64,000 nucleotides of DNA, taken from the NCBI RefSeq assembly GCF_004379255.2, contig NC_056035.1, forward strand, positions 32,255,208 to 32,319,207. The letters run 5' to 3'. The notes beneath the pieces are model-generated. The model was not told the origin of the DNA and did no database searches. It was given only the letters and a program-made list of their open reading frames with translations. The position numbers were made by a program, and so were the translations under genes. Of this stretch, positions 22,901 to 34,233 are shown piece by piece. Source of the stretch: Salvia splendens. Its lineage: Eukaryota > Streptophyta > Magnoliopsida > Lamiales > Lamiaceae. Position 1 is the first letter of the stretch, and every line of letters starts with the position of its first letter.

Positions 22901-25900
22901 GATTTTTTAGCTTAATTGAGAATTGAGATGCATTTTCAGCCACTCATCCACAATATTTTCGAAATATCAACTGCAAGTAGATTATGTCAACTCAGGGGTA
23001 TTATCGTCAATAGCCTGCACATCAAATGTCAATAACCTGCACATCAAATGTCAACAACTTATAGTTGACATTATATGTGTATAGTTGACATGAATTGTAT
23101 ATGTAGTTGACATTATATGTGTGTAGTTGACATGAATTGTATATGTAGTTGACATTATATATGTGTAGGTGACATGAATTGTATATGTAGTTGACAAAAA
23201 AAATTCAAAAAAAATAATTAAAAAAAAAAATAAATAATTAAAAAGTAGTTATTGAATAAAATGTTCTATGAAATTACTATTCTGCCCTTTCATAATTAAT
23301 TAATCTAAAAATATTTTCCATGTGGCAAATTCTGGACCACTCATTTAATAAAAATGAGTGGTTGATAATGCATCTCAATTCTTACTAAAAAATCTCAATT
23401 GATCACAACTCTCTCTCTATATGTGTATATATATATATATATCCACTAGAGTATTACCAGGCTAGACTCTGCTGAAGCAAGTTTGTCACGAGCTACAGTT
23501 GCTTCGTCGCGTGCAAGCATAAGTTCCTTCGTAGCCTGTATTACAGAGCATAATAACAAGAAGCTATGATTTTAACAGCACACAAGAGAGTTTCGAAAAT
23601 AAAAGATGTCCGCAAGGAAAAACTCACGTCAACTATGTTGTAGAATAAGTACCCCACATCTGTTATGTATCTCAGTCAAACTTAGAGTCTTGTAATGTGT
23701 ATAAGAGCTTTGTATACTGGTAATAATGACTACTTTTCTCTAATATTACTCTATCCTTTTCCACATGTGTTTATATTTTAATGTTCTACATGGTATTAGA
23801 GTGAATCCGAATCCGTTTCTAATTTAGACAGTAAAAAATAAAATTAAGGTTTCTGGTTCGGTCGCTGCTCTGCTCTATGTTGTTCTGTTGCTCTACTCTG
23901 CCCATTGTACGACTCCAATTGATCTGGTTAGGACTTCTCAATAGCCTGGAACCATCTCCGCCCTACCCTATTCTATTCTTCTGCTGCTGCTGCACTGTTC
24001 ATAGCAGACTCTGCATGGTTTCTTACACAACTCGGAATTCCTGCTCGAATGTTTAATAGAGATCCTAAACCCACTTTTGAGACTTTGCCCCAACTGCTCC
24101 ACCAACTTTGTTCGGTTCTTCCTGCCTCTGCCGCCAGTCTTGTTTTGATGCCACTGCTACCAACTACTCTACCGACTTTGCTCACTTTCCGCTACAACTT
24201 CTGATTAGGTTTTTGGTTTCTTCAAATCTTCTAAAATGTCAAATTTTGATTTCAAACCTAATCTAGAGGCCACTATCATAGTATCATATTGAATGTTTTT
24301 AACTAGTACTACTACTGCCACCTCCACTACAACTGCCACGCCACTACCACTACCACTACCACTACACTAAACTGTTTGGGAGGGGGACATTTCGCAGAAC
24401 TTCGTATCAAGTTGGACATGATCCATATATATGCTCCAGCTTGAGGAGGAGTGTTATAGAATAAGTATCCCACATCAGTTACGTATTCTAGTTATGCTTA
24501 GTGTCTTGTAATATATAGGAGCTTTGTAAAGTATTAATAATGAATTACCTTTTTCTAATGTGTCTACGTTTTCCATTGTGCCTATACTTTAGTTTCTACA
24601 AACTATTTACAGCTACTCCTTGCATGTAGCGGAAATGATACCATTATAAATAAAATTGTTAAAAGTATTAACTTTAACTACCATGGCCAGACGTACCTTT
24701 TCATATTTCTCCTGCGCCGCTATAGTCTGCTCGGTTGCCAGGTCATATACATTATTAAAATTTTGCAGGCTTGAGGACTTTTCCATCTCTAATATAGTGA
24801 TCTGCATATCAATTTTGATGATTCTACACATGAAAGGTGACTGGGAAGGCATTGGAAATATATTGAAAATAAGGGAAGTAGAAGGCAAGTAACCTTTTCC
24901 TGTAGCTTCTTTATCACTAGAATGGTATCCGAATCCTTCAAAGATTTATTACCATCTATATTAGATACAGAGCTGGTAATCTGAGCAGAGCAGTCCCTGC
25001 AATTCCCGCAAAGATTAGCCGAACCAACCTTAGCAAGCTTCGCCATCAAGCATTCTATCTGGATTGTACTCATTGTCCTCTGTCAAGTGCAAAAAGTAGT
25101 GTAAGAAACAGTAACACTGCCCATGTTATAAGCATAGAAGCAAGAGAAACTAACATGAGTTTCGAGTTCTAAGAACAATTTTTCATATTCTGTTTGCAGT
25201 TCAGCCAAGCCATTGCTCTCCTGCAACAAAATCAATTAATACCAGAGAAAATCATAAACGTAGGATATAAACAAATAACGAATATGAACCATAGGCAAAC
25301 TTCTTTTTCTGGGTGGAACTTTTTTCCGACTGGTAACATGCAGCAGAGCTTGGGGTGCAGGAAGAAAGCAGTCTTCAGAAACAACCCTATTACATTCCTC
25401 ATCTTGTAAACAGAAATCAGTAGTACTTGCTCCATCGACCAACTCGTCGAAAGGAAGAAGTGGTCCCGCAATCCGATCTTCTCTTCTTGACTTAACTTCA
25501 GAAGTTTTCTCTTTGACCAAGGACAACTACAGAACCATTCGAGAATGGTAACGCATACTTATGGATATATAAGTGTCACATTAAGAATGCTCAGGCAATA
25601 AGCACCAAAAGGAAAATGTGTGCGCTATGAAGTCAAGGCAGTCACTTACAAGAGAGAGAAAAATATACAGTATTGAAACTAAATCGTTAACAAGAGCAAG
25701 ACTTTTGTCCATCGGAGTTTGTCATCTTCAGCATATGAAAATATATCAAATAAGCTAAAACTGTATCTCTGAACCACACGACAGCTAAAGTTATTTATAC
25801 AAATTGGTTGTCCTAACATCAAAACATTTCCAGTGACAAAATACTACAAAACAAAACCATGCTCCCAGATAGTTCACTGGTATATAGGTTGACAAAAGGT

Positions 25901-28900
25901 ATGCCTTTCTAATCCAGCCCAATTAAGAAGCATTATTTCCATTTCTATTCATAAGCAGAAAATTAGACAATGTGAAAGCTTGCCTTCCATAACATCATAA
26001 CGATATAATTTTACCTTCTTTGGTTTCTCTTTACCAAGATTTCCAGGGCACCAGGTATCACGCCTTTTTACCTGTCACAAAGAACACATTTAAGTGCTGC
26101 ACAGAGCTATCAAGAGATGAAATGCTTGCTAAGTGCACAATACATTGGAGTGGAAGCACAAAATTTCATGTAACCAGACAACTCAATAAGAAACAGTAAT
26201 CTTGCATTTGTTTTGTGTATTCGATTCTCCAGTAAGTATACTGGAAACAAAGACATCAAATTGAAGCAGAAGTTCCCTGATTGAAATACAAAATCTTTTT
26301 AAGGCGTGAAGAACCAAGATATTGTACACCTTTTGATGTGTTCTATACAACTTTCCAGGAAGGCGGTTGGTTTTGTAGCGAACAGGCATATCTATGGTAT
26401 TTCAGAAAGAAATTAACCATTGCTTGCTTTGATTTATCGGAGCATTTGGAAAAAGATATAGAAAGCTGATTAGTGTGCTATCAAACTAAGGAATAGAGAT
26501 TAAATTATCAGCATTAAAAGATAATACATAATTGAAGTTTTTAGCAATAATTATAAGTAGTATTGCAGCACATCCTGTAAGCAACATAAAATGTAAAAAT
26601 GGTAAAACACAAAATACCTTCTTGTAGAAATCACCAGCCTCTTCCCTATTAGCACAAAATACCATAGAACTTAAGTTTTCAATTTTCTTGGCTTGCTCTT
26701 GCAACCTCTTCTCTTGTTCAGCCTGAGCTCTCTTCTCTTCCTCCAGCTCTAAAGCCATTCTCTCTCTCTCCAATTCACTCTGCAGATAATACACGCTTTT
26801 AGATCATGCAAAACTGTATACATATGTTAATGTGAAAAGCTAACAATTAAAACAAACCTTTAGCAAAGTATTCCGCAGGTTCAGAATCTCCTCTTCAAGA
26901 TGTTCTGAGTGTAAACCCTTACAAAATAAACATGAGTAAGCATGCTACCATGAAAGACAGTTATAATTTCAACCTACTGACAAGAACATATGCAGCACAT
27001 TGGCATTCATACAAGTTACAAAGTAATCACCTGCAGTTTTGCTCTAAGTTCCTCTATCTCTTTTTTCTGACGTTTAAGCAATGCAGCATCAGTCAATATC
27101 TGCAATTACAATTAAATTAGGTCAAATGCAGGAATTCTCATCAGAGGAAAATAAAGGCTTTCACTATCAAGAATTGCAAGCAAGAGATTATTACTCATAA
27201 GATAACACATGAATATTACCTCATTTACATGGGCACAATTTGTCACATGCAGTGCTCTGCTAGCAAATTGAAGACTACTTTTAGTCTCATCAGCATGAAT
27301 CTGCAATTACATAAGGAACAACGTCATTAAGTATGTATGTGCTCATAGCTAGGACTTGGTTGATGATTTAAAAAGTATCCAAATGGCTTTAAAATGTCTA
27401 ATCTGTAGGACCAAGATAATAACAGGACAAAATTAAGCAACAACAGAAATAGTACACCAGCAACCATCAACGCTCCGAGCATTTTTTTCGTTGGGAAATA
27501 GTGCTTTTTGCGCTAACCAATTTTAAAGCAGAGGGGGAGAAAGAGGAAAAAGACAAACATAAATTCATCCAAAGAAGCTCATAAAATCACTACAGTGACT
27601 ACACAACAGTAGTTTCAGTACAAGTCATGCTAGTGTTTTACTTTTGAGTTAATAAAATTACAATAGTCAATATCACCTGAGTCAATGCTAACAAAGGATT
27701 TAAACTCTCTGAAAAAGAGAAAAAACAATAATTCAAGCATTCACCTGTGCAAGTGTAATATTGCATATGATACCGGTATTCGAATTTCCACCCAATGCGG
27801 GTTGCAGAATACGTGTAAGTTTGCTGTCTCGATATGGGACATGTCCTCTGAAATATTTTAGACAACACATTACAGTTATGAAATCAAATAATCTGATGTC
27901 AGCTGAAATTCATGCATACCCTTGGCTCTCAGTGCCTTCACTCAATTTTTTAATTACAGTTCCTAAAATCATCAGGCTTTTATTGATGTGGGAGCCCTCC
28001 TTTAAGCGTACACCTTCTGCTCCAGTCTTTGCAGCACGTTCTGAACCAGCAAGATCCACCAAATTCTACCAAAGTTCATTCAAGAACCGAAAACTATATA
28101 AGGCAAGGACCACAGAAACTGATGGGTACTTCGTAGTTATGAAAATTGAAAAGAAAACAGAGCAGAAAAGGTAACAAGAAGCAAAAAATTGTTTGGAAGG
28201 GGAGCAAGGAAATAGATCCTTCTAAAAATTATTCAAACCGCAAAATCTCATGTAGAATACCCGATTAGAAAGTTGGGTCTGGTAGTGAGTGAATAGTATA
28301 ACCAAAAGAACACATCAAAAGTAAAAAAATAACTACAAGAGGATTAAGTTCATTCAAAGTGCTTGCAAGCATTATGAAAACAAAGTGGGGCTTAAGTTTG
28401 TTAACGACCCACATCTTGTCAATGGGGATACCCATGCATCTTTTTTCAAGGGGAAGAATGCCCATACTTGATATTAGCACTTACTAGGCAGTTTAACCAG
28501 CAAGTTACTTCTAATAAATGACGTGTTTTTTCCCAATATAAGTATGAGAAATGAGAACTGAAAATCAGTTGGACCTCTAGATACCTAACAAATGATATAA
28601 ACAAAGGAAACTCTACTTGTGATCTCAAAATTAATACAACTTATGACCATCATCAAAACGACCTTTCGTGGGACATGCTGTAAGTCTGTGATGCTCTGAG
28701 TGTCCTATGTTCTTCGATTCCAAAGAAATATCCTTTGGAATAGTCATACTTTTCCGAAGAAAGATCTCAATACAGGAAAACGATTGAACTGATTTTCAGA
28801 TGGAAAGTTCATGGTAAGTGTATGATGAAAGGCATGAAAAGGATAGATACCAAGACAGAGACACGAACTGCATCACATGGGAGTTCTGCTCCGGAGTCAT

Positions 28901-30569
28901 CGGTTGTCTGCCTGCTCTCAATAATCTAGCTCAAATAACTCGTGATTAGTTTCTAAGAAACTTAGCTTAAAACTTAGGCACAAAGACATACATAGTGTGC
29001 ATACCATGCGGAATATTGTGTGCGACCTACTACTGTAGGTATTCATATTCGTCTCTCCAACATGACGATGAGCTGTAAATTTAAAAAAAATGGGTTGAGT
29101 TGCCACTACTGCTAATACATAGAAATTTGAATTAGGTTGAGGTGGCAGTTTTCCATTTTTGAACTTCTTTCCTTTCACATACTCAAGATAGCATAGTAAT
29201 TACTGGTTAGACCTATGTCTGATTAAAAAGAGCTATATGAAGGATTGAATTTTAACAAACCTCTAATGTTGAATATATATATACATATTATCACTTTTAG
29301 CATGAATAAATTTCTAGGAAAGTTGGAAATTTCTATATCATTTCATATATAGGATAGAAAGATCATAAAGGGACTTAACCTGTTACCAATCAATGTTTTG
29401 TAATGTAATTCACACTTTTAGCAATATCTTTGTCATAAATTTTGAAAGTAAAATGTCTGGTAAATTCACAAAGAGCAAAAGGCTTACATTCTCCGAACTC
29501 CATAAGTTCAAGGATATGCTCGGCAGAAGCCACAATTTCTTCTCTTAAACCAGCAACAAAGATGCCTCGCTTCATTTTCAGAAGATGAATTGTTGCATAC
29601 ACACATAGCGCTCTTCTCAGTAATATGTTACTAACATCAAGATATGTAAAGCAAAATTTCATTTCTACCTCAATACTCTCATGAATCTGCAGTCTTCTAT
29701 GTTCAGGGGCTAACAAGTCATTTATCTCCTCGTTGTAAATTTCCAAGTACGACATCCGCAAAAGAAACTCTCTATCCATTTCCTTGTAGGAAAAAGATGA
29801 AAACCAAGTATTAGGACTACACAACCTACAATAACAAAACAAATCTCAAAGAACAAAATGCACCAGAGGGAACAAAATGCATAACTATTCGCATAATTAT
29901 GCAACAAAGAAGCCAAAAGGTGGGTAAAGCTAGAACAACTACCTGTTGTATAATGCAAAATAGATCGCGGATAGCTAAGGGGATTACTCCGGGCTCCGAC
30001 TTTGATCCACGCATCGTATGCGTTTTTCCACTACTAGTTTGCCCATATGCAAAAACAGTCCCTAACCAAAAAAAATTATAAATCACAAAATTTCTCAAAT
30101 TTGGGGCTGAAACATGTCCTATTGTTCGAGGGAACGAAACAGGTGATATATTGAGTGACATTAATTTCCTTTCATCAAAAATAGAGAGAGCAGAAACGGA
30201 AATGGAAGCAATATTGGCATAAAATGCGAAGTTGATGACTTCCTAGCGAATTCATACCATTGAAACCACGAACTGCCGCTGCTACAATATCTCTTGTCCT
30301 AGCATTGTAAACGTCTCGAGTTCTGCAATCTTCACCAAAAATTTGATCTGCACGTTGAATTGAAACCACAGAAGGTAAAAAATGGAAACATGAATAAGAA
30401 GCGAAAGTTCAAAAGCAAAAATTGAATTAAGTTAGAATTTACCAAAATCGAATTTGGTGGTGGGTTGGTTGGGTATGTAAATGGAATTCCCGGAAATGCG
30501 CCAAGGGCTGGCCTTGGCGTCTTCGGCAGAGAGGGGCCTAGCTCTCACTGAGACGTGTATCCTCTCCAT
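19931..30569 (-). CDS. KIN7O: Kinesin-7 family motor (CENP-E-like, KIN-7O type), complete
   Basis: I assembled 31 exons on GT-AG borders; total 3702 nt, in frame, 1233 aa. Exons: 30569-30443, 30347-30258, 30061-29943, 29782-29669, 29569-29488, 29072-29005, 28925-28851, 28065-27920, 27847-27745, 27300-27220, 27099-27031, 26917-26858, 26779-26618, 26071-26015, 25526-25290, 25220-25155, 25079-24894, 24801-24697, 23535-23458, 22789-22643, 22414-22301, 22214-22173, 22096-21893, 21814-21638, 21547-21344, 21234-21145, 21060-20920, 20850-20728, 20593-20459, 20363-20292, 20158-19931. The N-terminal motor has P-loop GQTSSGKT (about 79-86), SSRSH (about 190) and LVDLAGSE (227-234). A long coiled coil follows to the C-terminus. 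Start [13 protein letters not shown] and the exon layout match plant KIN-7O. It is expected to walk on microtubules, and a mitotic role is inferred from CENP-E similarity. No lesion was found. Confidence 0.93.
22897..23398. mobile_element. MITE in kinesin intron 19 with internal TTGACA tandem repeats
   Basis: Inverted ends of about 50 bp: TTGAGATTTTTTAG...GAATTGAGATGCATTTTC on the left mirrors AATGCATCTCAATTC...CTAAAAAATCTCAA on the right. Inside, GTAGTTGACATGAATTGTAT alternates with GTTGACATTATATGTG in roughly 40-bp units (about 23050-23200). No target duplication was identified and the superfamily is unknown. Confidence 0.65.
23636..24600 (+). mobile_element. TRIM-like non-autonomous LTR element in kinesin intron 18
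   Basis: The short LTRs 23636-23790 (155 bp) and 24452-24600 (149 bp) start TGTT and end CTACA. The target duplication AACTA is at 23631-23635 and 24601-24605. TGGTATTAGAGTGAATCC follows the first LTR, resembling the initiator-Met primer site. Purine-rich GAGGAGGAG precedes the second. The 660-bp interior has no domain-bearing ORF. It is antisense to the kinesin and lies clear of both splice sites (exons end at 24697 and begin at 23535). Confidence 0.88.
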
Positions 30570-30640
30570 CTCTCCTTCGACTTTGTGTGAAGGGAGAGAG
30601 AGAGCAACGCTGCTGGGAGTTGAAAAGGGTTCAGATGAAT

Positions 30641-30649
30641 TTTCCCGCC
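30641..30649 (-). promoter_or_regulatory. E2F binding site in the kinesin promoter
   Basis: TTTCCCGCC on the plus strand is an exact match to the plant E2F consensus TTTSSCGC. It lies 72-80 bp upstream of the kinesin ATG in a promoter only about 150 bp long before a transposon begins. It suggests cell-cycle-dependent expression; use is not shown. Confidence 0.55.
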
Positions 30650-30716
30650 TCCTTAAATTTGGGTGACCGATTCAATTATTCAAAAAACTAAATGTATTCG
30701 CTGTATTTATATTTAG

Positions 30717-32172
30717 GCCACGTTATAGAGTTGTTTAGGTATTAGCCCATCCATATCCAAGTCTCATCCCCTTCACTGTTCATGGGCCCTACTGCACTTT
30801 TTACTCAATCTCTCAATTAAGAGAGAACATTTGCATCCCTCCATCTCTTAACCATCTAATCCCTTAATTATTCATTCAATTTCATTTTTTATTTTTATTT
30901 CGAACAAATTCAATTAATAAAAACACACTTCATTAAATAAAAGAAAATTACAATTTAAAATCCTAAAAAAATTAAAAAAACACATAATTATAATCTTTAA
31001 AAAAAATAAAAAAAGACATAGTTTAAAATACTAGAATTTAAAAATTGCACACTTAAATTATAAAAACTACTCCGCCGGCGAATCATCGCCCGAAGGCGGT
31101 GACGGTGCACCCAAGCTAGATGGAGGCGGAATACTAAGTTGACTTGCCAGATACTCAATGTCGGCATGATGGGCTTGATATTGGGCAGGAGTCATACGGG
31201 AAGTGTCAGCCATCGTGGCGGTGAAGTACATGGACATTAGGGAGGACGACGACCCTTGGGAGCCCGCCTGGCTTGATTCGCCACCTTGTTCCCTTTCGGC
31301 CTACGTCGTGTACCGGAGGAGCCCCCTGCATCGGATGTCGGGAACTTAACCTCTTGTGAGGCGTTGTCTTCCTTGCCCTCACTAGACGAGTATTGACCAC
31401 CCGTCGTGCGCTTCGAGCTCGAGCCCATGCTGGACTGGACACCGTCAGCCCACCTATCAAGCTCTTTGATCGACTGCCAAACATCGGCATATTTGAAATC
31501 TTTTTTGGTGTCGGCTTTAAAGACTCGCAAAGCCGCTCTCAGAATGCCGGCTCCACTGGTTCCACTTTGGTAATTTTCCGCTTCATTCTTGTAGATCCCA
31601 CAAATTTTTTTGATATCTCTCTCGGCTCGCTCAAAATGACTGCAAAGCATCTTCAAGTTGCGGCGGCGGGCCCCCTTCTGCTTTTCCTTGTTGTATACGT
31701 CGGTGACCTTATCCCAAAAACACTTGCGGGTTTGTTGATTCCCGACGATGGGATCGTACGATGTGTTGATCCCTGCATTTGCCCATACCTCGGGGCGGAG
31801 GGACGATAGTATGCATCAACTGGAAAAGATGGTGTTTGGTACGCCGGTGTTGACGAGCCTTGGGTGCCCGGTGACGAACCGGAACCGGAAGCACCCAAAA
31901 CATTGTACATGCCCCCCAGTCGACAAACGCGTTCAAGTCGAAGCCGCCCTCGCCGCTGGAGTTTCCGTCACCGGACATTTTTGCAGAAATTGGAGAGGAA
32001 AGAGAGATGATATGATAGTGATGAGAAGAAAAAATATGAGAGATGTGTGTTTGTGTGTAAAATGAAAGAGATAATGGGAGTATTTATAAAATAAAAAAGA
32101 AAAAAAAATTACCGTTACAAACGATAATATTACCGTTTAAAAATTTTAAAATTTTAATTTATATATATATAT
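30717..32172 (-). mobile_element. PIF/Harbinger-like ORF1-only element, copy 2 (inverted)
   Basis: The reverse complement matches 1-1115 plus 6981-7310 without the LTR insertion. It carries the same GGGCCCATGAA and TTAAGAGA subterminal words. Its outer (right) end stops in a TA microsatellite at 32161-32172. Copy 1 has a long AT run at the equivalent place (78-104), so the neighbouring element probably inserted into that microsatellite. Confidence 0.6.
31067..31978 (-). pseudogene. Harbinger ORF1-like protein, copy 2 (different internal deletion)
   Basis: ATG at 31978 opens the leader MSGDGNSSGEGG. As in copy 1, the main body lies in another frame from 31910 (MYNVLGASG). Here the acidic stretch and the first SANT helix are missing. 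Instead it keeps the end of the trihelix (NQQTRKCFWDKVTDVYN, then LKMLCSHFERAERDI and ICGIYKNEAENYQSG), with a frame break between the two parts. RAALRVFKADTKKDF, the DVWQSIKELDRW block and a basic tail follow. A further shift precedes the C-terminus that ends at the TAG at 31067. It is therefore also non-functional. Confidence 0.6.
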
Positions 32173-32520
32173 GGATGTATTCATATCCTTATTCTAATTA
32201 TTGTTCATTCTTCCAACTAAATCTCAGCCCCACAATTTGAAGATCTAATGGCCGAAAATAGTGCCACATGTTATTAAAGAAAATATTAAATAAATTCAAA
32301 AAGACCATTTTTGGTATGCACAATAGATTTAGTTATGGTAATTTCTTTGATTTTCTCCTTCAAAGAATAGCAAAAATACGTTTAATTCATTCTGATTTTT
32401 TCTACACGATTACACGCCAATTTATCTTTCTTCTCTCCCTCAATTATTCTCGGTTTTTCTCTATTGAAGGCGGCTGGTGTTTAGGGTTTTCGTCACAAAA
32501 CCAAATTGTTGGAGTATTCA

Positions 32521-32685
32521 TTCACGACGCCTGAAGAGAAGAGGATTGATAGAGCGAGGAGAGTGGTGGAGAGATTCAATCACGACGCCGATTTCCAATT
32601 CCTCCACAATTGCATTTCCGATCTCTTCGCGCAGCGGTTGAGATCGGATATGGAGATGTTGAAATTGGGGAAATTGAATAATCTT
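32521..32685 (+). pseudogene. Captured exon fragment of a DUF2828/TROVE-like plant protein
   Basis: The open frame reads FTTPEEKRIDRARRVVERFN, then DFQFLHNCISDLFAQRL and RSDMEMLKLGKLNNL. This matches my memory of the helical segment of plant DUF2828 proteins in which an ARxxVERY..D.DF..LY..ISD.F...L..DME.LK.G motif precedes SLAAKWCPS. The continuation is replaced by unrelated sequence. The homologous element C lacks this piece, so it was acquired by A or lost by C. Identification is by recall and should be checked by search. Confidence 0.5.
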
Positions 32686-33544
32686 TCTTCTTTCCCTCAT
32701 CGTTTTTTCTCCATTGAAGACCTTCTCAAGAAATTGATGTCGTCTTTTTTCAATTAAAGACGTCTGTTTTTTTATTGATAAATTTTGGTAGAAAGTTATT
32801 GTATTAGTCGTGTAATTGACATCTATGGTTTTCTGTATTTGTTTGTGATTAGTTCGTTCTTGTATTTAGTTTTATTTTGCATCAATTGTCGTTTTATTTT
32901 CATGAAATCATCCGTTGTTTACAAATTTTTGTGTTTTCTTTTCGTAAGTTACAGCTTGTAAATTTTCGACAAATAATGTAATATATTAAGTGTATAATGT
33001 AGATTGTATTAATGTACGATTATATTTGTATAATGAATATGTCGTCTTTGAATAATGTAGATTACAACTGGTTTAATGTGTGACAGAAGTTAAATCCATT
33101 CCCCAAAGGATTTAGTAATCCATGGGGCTAGGGTATAGTACCGACTCACTAACAAAACCTTGACTACGGGAAGGGAGTTAGAGCCATTCACATACGGTTT
33201 ATCAAATCCATAGGGCTAGGGCATATTACTAACCCATACATCAAAATTCATTTTTGAATTATGTACGTGTTTCAAGGAATAATGTTTAGGCTAAGTAGAA
33301 CTAAATAATGTACGCCAAGTGGCCTTTAATGTACATGTGTAATACTAAATGATGTATCTGTGTAAGTATTTAATGTTTGGAGAGAGTTGAATCCATACTC
33401 TTTGGGTTCAGCAATCCATGGGGCTAGGTTGTAGTACCCACTCACAAACTAAACCATCACCAAGCGCAGAAAGTTTGAATCATTCCCCTTGGGTTTAGCA
33501 ACCCATGGGGCTAAGTTATAGCACCACCACATGAATTAAATTTT

Positions 33545-34228
33545 ATTTTTTAATGCGTTTAAGATTTGGTACAACAAATAATGTACCAATAGTATCTAAT
33601 AATGTACACGGATCAGTGAATAATGTACAGATTAAAGAGAATAATGTTGAAAGGAACTTGAATTCATGCCCTTTGGGTTTAGCAATCCATGGGGCTAGGT
33701 TGTAGTACCCACTCACAAACAGAACCATCACAAAGGGCATAGAGTTTGAATCATTCCCCTTGGGTTTAGTAACCCATGGGGCTAGGTTATAGCACCACCA
33801 CATGAATTAAATTTCATTTTTAATGCGTTTAAGATTTGGTACAGTAAATAATGTACCAATAGTATCTAGTAATGTGCACGGATCAGTGAATAATGTACAT
33901 ATTGAAGAGAATAATGTTGAAAGGAACTTGAATTCATGCCCTTTGAGTTTAACAATCCATGAGGCTAGGTTGTAGTACCCACTCACAAATGGAACCATCA
34001 CAAAGGGCAGAGAGTTTGAATCATTCCCTTTGGCCTTGGGTTTAGCAACCCATGGGGCTAGGTTATAGCACCACCACATGTATTAAATTTCATATTTTAA
34101 TGCGTTTAAGATTTGGCCCAGTAAATAATTTACCAATAGTATCTAATAATGTGCACGGATCAATGAATAATGTACAAATTGAAGAGAATAATGTTGAAAG
34201 GAAATTGAATTCATGCCCTTTGGGTTTA
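33545..34228 (+). repeat. About 270-bp tandem repeat in element A
   Basis: Units start TTTAATGCGTTTAAGATTTG at about 33548, 33820 and 34098. Each contains TTGGGTTTAGCAATCCATGG followed by GGCTAGGTTGTAGTACCC. The third unit is cut at 34233 by a solo LTR and resumes at 35735. Related single units occur in B (43130-44170, inverted) and C (45540-45620). Minus-strand ORFs over this area are by-products of the repeat. Confidence 0.8.
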
Positions 34229-34233
34229 GCAAT

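Noticed and set aside
27761..28174. 137-aa plus-strand ORF within the kinesin gene
   Set aside because: It spans kinesin exons 8 and 9 in antisense, and the sense exons give exact motor motifs.
33543..34079. Two similar minus-strand ORFs starting MWWCYNLAPWV
   Set aside because: They arise because the 270-bp tandem repeat has a length that keeps a frame open. There is no domain, and the sequence is non-coding repeat in the sister element.
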